Assembly: GCA_958415245.1 (NCBI GenBank)
Contig: CATYYP010000114.1
Location: forward strand, 1 to 6,145
Origin: Schaalia odontolytica
GTDB lineage: Bacteria > Actinomycetota > Actinomycetes > Actinomycetales > Actinomycetaceae
Reading direction: 5' to 3'
Length of the DNA stretch: 6,145 bases
The notes under the pieces are model-generated. The model ran no database searches and was not told where the DNA came from. It saw nothing but the letters and a program-made list of their open reading frames with translations. This document shows, in pieces, positions 1-4,125 of this stretch (the stretch's first letter is position 1; the number at the start of each line of letters is the position of its first letter). Both the position numbers and the translations under genes were made by a program.

Positions 1-264
1 GCCCCGGCGTGCGAGAACGGTCGAGATGATCGCGACCATAATGTTGGACAGCTCGGTGAAGTAGGACAGGCAATTGATGAGGCGCTCGGGCGCGCCCACC
101 CAGCCGTGAGCGGCGCCCGCGAAGAGGCCCTCCTCGACGTAGGTCGGCGCAGCGTAGCCATCAAAGGCCGTAATGATGAGGGTGGCGGCAACGCCCGCCC
201 AGGCGAGGGCGGCAACCACCCAGTAGGCGGCGCGCCCGCGGCGGCTCAGTTCAGTCATAGTCAT
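1..264 (-). CDS. Pr6Pr-family integral membrane protein, N-terminal part (cut by window edge)
   Basis: The frame is open on the minus strand from ATG at 264 to the window edge, giving 88 residues; the C-terminus lies outside. After a short basic start (residues 5-12) there is a hydrophobic helix at about 13-33 (YWVVAALAWAGVAATLI), an outward-looking loop at 36-60, then RLINCLSYFTELSNIMVAII at 61-80, the start of a second helix. The YFT-x-LSN stretch at that place is typical of Pr6Pr / FAR-17a/AIG1-like multi-pass membrane proteins, whose biochemical role is unknown. The start is uncertain: ATG at 264 and ATG at 258 are in frame and two codons apart, and neither has more than a weak GAAG upstream. 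The ATG at 264 also lies in the arm of a small hairpin. The family call rests on one motif plus topology and I am moderately sure of it. Confidence 0.72.
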   Translation of the reverse strand, partial: MTMTELSRRGRAAYWVVAALAWAGVAATLIITAFDGYAAPTYVEEGLFAGAAHGWVGAPERLINCLSYFTELSNIMVAIISTVLARRG

Positions 265-591
265 CGTCTTCGATGATGGCACAGCGGAAAAACGCAGTCA
301 CGGTAAGGGGGCAAGTATCCCACGACCCGGGCATCCCACTTGCTCCCGGCTATCTCGCTTCCACCCCCTCATTTCCGCACGTCATTCGTTATTCGGATCG
401 GCGTTGAGAGCTCACAAACCGCAGAATTTCAACGACCAATCTTCAAAACCTGAAGGAGGTCTGAGGGAATTACGTGCGAAATTTGGGGGGCGCGGGAGTA
501 TCGGCGGCTGGGATGAAGACCAGGCAGAAGCGTAGGACAACGACGGAAACAGGACGAGGCCGGTGCCGCACGCACGCTAGACGACGCCAGG
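265..591. other. Gene-free stretch between ybaK and the Pr6Pr-type gene
   Basis: This 327-base stretch lies between two minus-strand genes. It is less GC-rich than the coding DNA around it, and no frame in it looks like a conserved protein. It holds the nested inverted-repeat element at 364-489. At 261-276 a six-base-pair hairpin with a four-base loop covers the Pr6Pr start codon. I see no hairpin followed by a T-run after ybaK, and no convincing -35/-10 pair for the Pr6Pr gene. Confidence 0.6.
364..489. repeat. Imperfect inverted repeat enclosing two hairpins (possible structured RNA or small palindromic element)
   Basis: The outer arms are 364-387 and 467-489. Read toward each other they match at 20 of 24 alignment columns (CCCCC, ATTT, CGCACGT, ATTC, with three mismatches and one bulged base). 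Inside, 402-409 pairs with 427-434 (CGTTGA with TCAACG, plus one G-U and one A-T). Directly next to it, 435-445 pairs with 451-460: ACC with GGT, then CTTCA with TGAAG around an AAACC loop. Together these would make a three-way junction. Both G-U pairs exist only if the plus strand is the RNA, a weak hint about orientation. It could be a folded RNA, a pair of oppositely oriented protein sites, or a decayed miniature mobile element. I found no target-site duplication. Confidence 0.42.
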
Positions 592-1101
592 TCAAACCTG
601 GGCGAGGTCCGCGACCTCTGCGTCGGTCAGCTCGACGAGGTCGAGGGGGCTCAGTTCGACGCTCAGGCCTCGGCGCCCGCCCGAGACGATCATGGTCTCG
701 TGGTCCAGGCACGCCGAGTCGATGAACAACCGATGCACAGTGGTCTGCCCGAGCGGGCTGATCCCGCCCACGACGTAGCCGGTGCGGCGCTGTGCGACGG
801 CCGGGTCAGCCATGGCGGCGCTCTTCGCGCCGGCGGCCTTGGCGATCAGCTTCATGGACAGGTGAGCCAGGGCGGGCACGCAGCCGACGACGAACTCGCC
901 GGTGGGCTCCAGGCGCACCATGAGGGTCTTGAAAGCCTGGGTGGGGTCGATCCCCAGCTTCTCGACGGTTTCTTCCCCGAACGCCCGGGCGGCCGGGTCG
1001 TGCTCGTACTCGTGAACGGTAAAAGCAACGCCGGCCGCCGTGAGCGCCTCGATGGCGCGGGTGGGGCCAACGCCGTGGTCTTTGCTGTGTTTACGAGCCA
1101 T
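592..1101 (-). CDS. ybaK: YbaK-family aminoacyl-tRNA deacylase (Cys-tRNA(Pro)-type editing enzyme)
   Basis: The 169-residue cytoplasmic protein has the length and motif order of the YbaK/EbsC family. YbaK hydrolyses Cys-tRNA(Pro) made in error by prolyl-tRNA synthetase, and related members clear other mischarged tRNAs. Seen in the sequence: FGEE at 41-44, FKTLMVRLE at 57-65 with Lys58 at the place of the conserved functional lysine, GCVPA at 73-77, the hallmark GYVVGGISPLGQ at 108-119, and VSGGRRGLSVELSP at 139-152. The family's active-site scaffold therefore looks intact. The gene starts 19 bp after the yccF stop, so it is probably co-transcribed. It also has its own TACACT six bases before the ATG and no good ribosome site, so a separate leaderless transcript is plausible. 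The exact tRNA substrate is inferred from the family. Confidence 0.93.
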   Translation of the reverse strand: MARKHSKDHGVGPTRAIEALTAAGVAFTVHEYEHDPAARAFGEETVEKLGIDPTQAFKTLMVRLEPTGEFVVGCVPALAHLSMKLIAKAAGAKSAAMADPAVAQRRTGYVVGGISPLGQTTVHRLFIDSACLDHETMIVSGGRRGLSVELSPLDLVELTDAEVADLAQV

Positions 1102-1107
1102 GACCCC

Positions 1108-1113
1108 AGTGTA
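1108..1113 (-). promoter_or_regulatory. Candidate -10 box for a leaderless ybaK transcript
   Basis: On the minus strand TACACT (1113 to 1108) is followed by six bases and then the ATG at 1101, so transcription would begin at or near the start codon. It lies in the 19-bp gap after yccF. No clear -35 element is seen; the hexamer 17 bases upstream reads CACGTC. GGGG lies too close to the ATG to act as a normal ribosome site. Confidence 0.45.
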
Positions 1114-1120
1114 GGACGCG

Positions 1121-1510
1121 TCAGAGGATGGACGTGGTCGGGTCGTCGATGACGGCCTTGCCGAAGGGGAAGCAGGTGATCGGGATCATCTTGAGGTTGG
1201 CGATGGCCAGCGGGATACCGACGATCGTGACGGCCTGCGCGGCGGCGGTGGTGATGTGGCCGATGGCGAGCCACAGACCCGCGACCAGGAACCACACGAT
1301 GTTCATGAGGCCAGAGCCCGCGCCCACGCCCGGCTTGTCGATGACGCGCTTACCGAAGGGCCACAGCACGTATCCGGCGATGCGGAAGCAGGCCACGCCC
1401 GCGGCGATCGTGACAATGAACAGGCAGGCGACGACACCCGCGAGGAGGTAGCCCAGAAAGAGCGGGAGCCCTCCGAAGAAGAACCAGATGATGTTGAGCA
1501 GGGTACGCAT
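1121..1510 (-). CDS. yccF: YccF-family (DUF307) membrane protein with two tandem domains
   Basis: The 129-residue hydrophobic protein is built of two gapless 55-residue repeats, at residues 4-58 and 68-122. Each begins L(L/M)NI(I/V)WF, continues through two hydrophobic stretches, and ends in PFGK-x-VID (51-58 and 115-122). This is the layout of YccF/DUF307 inner-membrane proteins, whose function is unknown. Roughly four membrane segments are expected (about 5-24, 25-48, 69-88 and 91-112). The ATG at 1510 is preceded by AAAGGA (1522-1517) at six bases, a good ribosome site. It is the first gene of a minus-strand unit with ybaK and shares a 115-bp divergent promoter region with yggS. The family is clear, the role is not. 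Confidence 0.9.
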   Translation of the reverse strand: MRTLLNIIWFFFGGLPLFLGYLLAGVVACLFIVTIAAGVACFRIAGYVLWPFGKRVIDKPGVGAGSGLMNIVWFLVAGLWLAIGHITTAAAQAVTIVGIPLAIANLKMIPITCFPFGKAVIDDPTTSIL

Positions 1511-1516
1511 GGCGTG

Positions 1517-1543
1517 TCCTTTCGTTGTTCTGTGAACATACTA
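1517..1543 (-). promoter_or_regulatory. yccF promoter -10 and ribosome binding site
   Basis: Reading the minus strand, TAGTAT (1543-1538) is a good -10 hexamer. AAAGGA (1522-1517) is a ribosome site six bases before the ATG at 1510, giving an untranslated leader of about 20 bases. The -35 region near 1561-1567 (CTGAGC or TCTGAG) is far from consensus, which would fit a promoter that needs an activator. It abuts the CCCTGA repeats. Confidence 0.5.
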
Positions 1544-1570
1544 GTCTGACACGCCGCTCGGCTCAGATGT

Positions 1571-1603
1571 CCCTGAGTCATCCCTGATTGGCCCCTGATA
1601 GCG
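1571..1603. promoter_or_regulatory. Three CCCTGA direct repeats at 11-bp pitch in the yccF/yggS divergent region (candidate operator)
   Basis: CCCTGA occurs at 1571-1576, 1582-1587 and 1593-1598, each exactly 11 bp apart, about one helical turn. A weaker GCCTGC follows at 1603. The repeats cover roughly -28 to -55 of the presumed yggS start at 1626 and -40 to -67 of the yccF start, a position from which one regulator could touch both promoters. A small inverted repeat (CTCAG at 1562-1566, CTGAG at 1573-1577) overlaps the first unit. Direct repeats of 11-bp pitch are the known binding mode of OmpR/PhoB-type response regulators; a link to such a protein here is inference. Confidence 0.45.
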
Positions 1604-1613
1604 CCTGCCCGTC

Positions 1614-1619
1614 TACCAT
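1614..1619 (+). promoter_or_regulatory. Candidate -10 box for a leaderless yggS transcript
   Basis: TACCAT lies six bases before the yggS ATG at 1626. The only purine-rich run, GAGGG at 1620-1624, ends one base before the ATG and is too close to serve as a ribosome site, so a leaderless message fits better. TTGGCC at 1588-1593 resembles a -35 but sits 20 bases away, longer than usual; it overlaps the repeat array. Confidence 0.48.
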
Positions 1620-1625
1620 GAGGGC

Positions 1626-2324
1626 ATGAGCATTCCCAAGGCCATCGCCGCAGCCCGCGACCGCATCGACCGCGCGACGTCCGCGTGCGGTCGCACCGAT
1701 TCGGTGCACCTGGAGCTGGCGGTTAAGACGCGCACGCCCGAGGAATGCCGCGAAGCCGCCGCCGCCCTGAGCGAGGCGGGCCTGCCCATCCTGCTCGGCC
1801 ACAACCGCGTCCAGGAGGCGCGCGCGACGGCGGACGCGATCCGTGAGGTGCCCGGCGCACGCATCCACCTGATCGGGCCCCTGCAGTCCAACAAGATCAA
1901 CCACGCGCTGGCCTGCGTGGACGCGATCGAGTCGCTGGACTCCCCCGCCCTGGCCTCGAAGATCGACGCACGGGCGACCGGCACACTCCCGGTGTTCGTC
2001 GAGGTGAACGTCTCGGGTGAGGCCACGAAGCACGGCTGTGCCCCCTCCGACGTCTCCGAGCTGATCGACGCGGTCGAGGCCTCGGCCCACCTGCAGCTCA
2101 CTGGCTTCATGACGGTGGGCCTGAACTCCCCCATCGAGGCCGACGTGCGCGCCGCGTACGCGCAGCTGCGCGACATCAGGGACGAGGCGGCCGCGCGCCT
2201 GGGCGTCGAAGAGTCGGACCTGGCGCTCTCGATGGGCATGAGCCGTGACCTCGAGTGGGCAATCGCAGAGGGGGCGACAATCGTGCGCCTGGGAACAGCC
2301 ATTTTTGGCGCCCGCCACGTCTAA
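1626..2324 (+). CDS. yggS: YggS/PROSC-family pyridoxal 5'-phosphate homeostasis protein
   Basis: The 232-residue protein matches the YggS/YlmE/PLPBP family from end to end. These single-domain TIM barrels resemble the N-terminal domain of alanine racemase, bind PLP through a Schiff base, and buffer PLP and amino-acid/keto-acid pools; no catalysis is established. Seen here: the PLP lysine in LAVKTRTPEE (Lys34), GHNRVQEA at 58-65, HLIGPLQSNK at 81-90, VNVSGEATKHG at 127-137, GFMTVGL at 160-166, and the phosphate-binding SMGMSRDLEWAI at 202-213 followed by RLGTAIFGAR at 221-230. The family usually has Glu where His59 stands (GEN to GHN). The ATG at 1626 is chosen because the first helix begins there and an in-phase -10 box precedes it. 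marC follows after 47 bp. Confidence 0.95.
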   Translation: MSIPKAIAAARDRIDRATSACGRTDSVHLELAVKTRTPEECREAAAALSEAGLPILLGHNRVQEARATADAIREVPGARIHLIGPLQSNKINHALACVDAIESLDSPALASKIDARATGTLPVFVEVNVSGEATKHGCAPSDVSELIDAVEASAHLQLTGFMTVGLNSPIEADVRAAYAQLRDIRDEAAARLGVEESDLALSMGMSRDLEWAIAEGATIVRLGTAIFGARHV

Positions 2325-2358
2325 GCAGACCGCTCACTCGGGCTGACGCCCCGCCCGG

Positions 2359-2364
2359 TAGGAT
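2359..2364 (+). promoter_or_regulatory. marC start signal: TAGGAT, either -10 box or weak ribosome site
   Basis: TAGGAT ends seven bases before the ATG at 2372. As a TANNNT hexamer it is spaced for a leaderless transcript. Its AGGA core is also eight bases from the ATG, as expected of a modest ribosome site if marC is read through from yggS. A TGAC at 2344-2347 resembles part of a -35 but is only about ten bases from the hexamer, too near. The sequence alone does not decide between these. Confidence 0.38.
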
Positions 2365-2371
2365 TGTCTCC

Positions 2372-2992
2372 ATGATGACTGTTCTCGCTGGAATGTCCGC
2401 GGCGATCCTGGCGCTCGCCCCGATCACTAATCCGATCGGTGGCCTCGCGGCGTTCGCGGGCCTCACCGCCGACAATGCTCCGGCTGCGGTGCGCTCGCAG
2501 GCATGGAAGACAGGCATCTACGTGTTCGCCATCCTGACGGTGTTCGCGGTCAGTGGCTCGCTCATCATGCGTTTCTTCGGCTTCGACCTACCCTCGCTGC
2601 AGATCGCGGGTGGCTTGGTCGTCGCGCACTCGGGTTTCTCGATGCTGGAAAACAAGCGCCGTGCCACCCACGAGGAGGCTCAGCACGCGACCTCCAAGCC
2701 GGATGTGTCCTTCTCCCCCATGGCGCTCCCCCTCATCGCGGGGCCCGGCTCAATCGGCGTGGTCATCGCGCTGGCCGCCCGCAACACGGCCATCGGTTTT
2801 CATGTCGGCATCGTCCTAGGAATCGCGGTAAGTGCCGCCATCATCGCGCTGCTGCTGCGCTACGGCACGCCCTGGATCGACAAGCTGGGCGCCACCGGCG
2901 TCGGAGCGATCGTTCGCATCATGGGCTTCCTGATCCTCGTCATCGGCGTCGAGCTCATCATCCACGGGGTGCGCGCGCTCCAGCTCTTCTAA
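2372..2992 (+). CDS. marC: MarC-family integral membrane protein
   Basis: The 206-residue protein fits the MarC/YhgN/YchE family (about 200-220 residues, six membrane helices). Family marks are APITNPIGG at 16-24 in the first helix, FSPMALPLIAGPGSIG at 114-129 (the conserved P-x-AGPG motif starting the second half), and RIMGFLILVIGVELIIHGV at 182-200 in the last helix. Hydrophobic segments lie at about 4-30, 47-66, 73-92, 118-137, 143-163 and 181-203, with a polar, charged loop at 93-113. E. coli MarC was once linked to multiple antibiotic resistance, but later work did not support that, so the substrate is unknown. The frame stays open upstream into yggS, but residues before the ATG at 2372 are not membrane-like. 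A second ATG follows at 2375. It ends facing lplA across a hairpin. Confidence 0.9.
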   Translation: MMTVLAGMSAAILALAPITNPIGGLAAFAGLTADNAPAAVRSQAWKTGIYVFAILTVFAVSGSLIMRFFGFDLPSLQIAGGLVVAHSGFSMLENKRRATHEEAQHATSKPDVSFSPMALPLIAGPGSIGVVIALAARNTAIGFHVGIVLGIAVSAAIIALLLRYGTPWIDKLGATGVGAIVRIMGFLILVIGVELIIHGVRALQLF

Positions 2993-2998
2993 GCGGAA

Positions 2999-3036
2999 GC
3001 CCGCCCCGGCCTCGTCGAAACGACACCGAAGCGGGC
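2999..3036. terminator. Hairpin between convergent marC and lplA (probable bidirectional terminator without U-tract)
   Basis: Nested complementary segments form an imperfect 13-bp stem: GCCCGC (2999-3004) with GCGGGC (3031-3036), CGG (3007-3009) with CCG (3026-3028), and GTCG (3014-3017) with CGAC (3021-3024), around an AAA loop. It begins 6 bases after the marC stop and 16 bases after the lplA stop on the other strand, the usual place for a shared terminator. Neither side has a T-run, so it is either a hairpin-only terminator, as reported in high-GC actinobacteria, or an mRNA 3'-end stabiliser. Confidence 0.5.
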
Positions 3037-3052
3037 CACGAACACGCGGCGC

Positions 3053-4102
3053 TCAGGGGATGCGGTGCACCCACTCCTCGCGCGCGAACTTCGTCTCGCA
3101 GCGCTTGCGCGCGACCTCGAGATCCGCTTCGGTGATGGTGCCGACGCTCGCGTTGTACTTCTCCTTGAAGTGGTCGAAGAACACCTTCAGGATCTCTTCG
3201 CGGGGAAGCCCGGTCTGGGAACGCATGGGGTCCACGCGCTTGACGGCGCTGCGGGTGCCCTTGTCGCGGATCTTCTCCATGCCGATGCGCAGGACTTCGT
3301 TCATCTTGATGGCGTCGATGTCGTAGGCCATGGTCACGTGGTGGACCATGTAGCCGTTGGCCCAGCGCTTCTGCGCGGCGCCGCCGATCTTGCCGAACTC
3401 GGAGGCGATGTCGTTGAGCGGCACGTACTTGGCCTTGATGCCCAGCTTTTCGAGGACCTCCATGACCCACTGATCGAGGTAGGGGTAGGCCTGCTCGAAG
3501 CTCATTCCCTCCACAAGGGCGGTGGGGATGACGAGCGAGTAGGTGATGCAGTTGCCGGGCTCCATGAACATGGCGCCGCCGCCGGTGACGCGCCGCGACA
3601 CGGTGATGCCGTAGCGCTCCACGCCGTCCTGCTGGATTTCGTTCTGGTAGGACTGGAAGGAACCGATGACGACCTGGGGTCCGTTCCACTCCCACAGGCG
3701 CATGAAGGGCTTGCGGCGCCCAGCGGCCACATCCTCGACCAGGGTTTCGTCCATGGCGACGTTGATCATCGGGTCAACGACGGGGCCGTGGATGACGTCG
3801 AAGTCGATGTCGTCCCACGACAGGGCGGCGCCCAGCGCGCGGCGTACGGCGATGCCGACGGCCTCGGGGGTCACCCCCATGAGGGTGTCGCCTTCGTGGA
3901 GGGCGGCCTCCACGCGCGCGGCCAGATCCTTCGCGCTCGACGAGGCCGGGGCCCCTTCGAGGGACGCGGTGATCCGGGTGAGCACGTCGTCGGGGTCGAG
4001 GAAGAAGTCGCCGGACACGCTCACGCGCGCGAGGCGATCCTCCTCCACGTCGGTGTCGACGACGACGAGCTTTCCTCCGGGGACTTTGTACTCTCCATGC
4101 AT
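3053..4102 (-). CDS. lplA: Lipoate-protein ligase A family, accessory domain at the N-terminus
   Basis: The 349-residue protein joins two parts. Residues 1-90 (HGEYKVPGGKLVVVDTDVE, GDFFLDPDDVL, LTRITASLEG) look like the small lipoate-ligase accessory domain that is C-terminal in E. coli LplA and a separate LplB protein in Thermoplasma. Residues about 100-349 are the biotin/lipoate A/B ligase catalytic domain: VIGSFQSYQNEI at 145-156, the nucleotide and lipoate-binding RRVTGGGAMFMEPGNCITYS at 170-189, and GKIGGAAQKR at 237-246 with Lys238 at the conserved lysine. LplA activates lipoate with ATP and transfers it to a lysine of dehydrogenase E2 or GcvH. The ATG at 4102 is preferred because the accessory domain starts there. 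GTG at 4129 overlaps the ilvD stop and is in frame, and would add nine residues. Downstream of ilvD, probably the same unit. Confidence 0.85.
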   Translation of the reverse strand: MHGEYKVPGGKLVVVDTDVEEDRLARVSVSGDFFLDPDDVLTRITASLEGAPASSSAKDLAARVEAALHEGDTLMGVTPEAVGIAVRRALGAALSWDDIDFDVIHGPVVDPMINVAMDETLVEDVAAGRRKPFMRLWEWNGPQVVIGSFQSYQNEIQQDGVERYGITVSRRVTGGGAMFMEPGNCITYSLVIPTALVEGMSFEQAYPYLDQWVMEVLEKLGIKAKYVPLNDIASEFGKIGGAAQKRWANGYMVHHVTMAYDIDAIKMNEVLRIGMEKIRDKGTRSAVKRVDPMRSQTGLPREEILKVFFDHFKEKYNASVGTITEADLEVARKRCETKFAREEWVHRIP

Positions 4103-4109
4103 GCCCACG

Positions 4110-4115
4110 ATTGTA
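4110..4115 (-). promoter_or_regulatory. Candidate -10 box for an internal leaderless lplA promoter
   Basis: On the minus strand TACAAT (4115-4110), very near the TATAAT consensus, lies seven bases before the lplA ATG at 4102 and just downstream of the ilvD stop. CCGACT (4139-4134) at an 18-base spacing keeps only the GAC of a -35. It could give lplA its own transcript in addition to read-through from ilvD. Confidence 0.45.
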
Positions 4116-4125
4116 GGCGCTTCGC

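Noticed and set aside
364..489. Calling the inverted repeat an insertion sequence or MITE
   Set aside because: No transposase, no target-site duplication at either edge, and only one copy in the window. Kept as an unclassified repeat or structure.
474..725. Plus-strand 83-residue frame with an upstream AAGGAGGT
   Set aside because: Arg-rich, more than half antisense to ybaK, and the spacing of 13 bases is long. Not annotated as a gene; the ribosome-site-like motif is kept as a finding.
2255..2371. Longer MarC start overlapping yggS
   Set aside because: The added N-terminus is polar, overlaps the conserved yggS C-terminus, and would displace the first MarC membrane helix from its usual N-terminal place.
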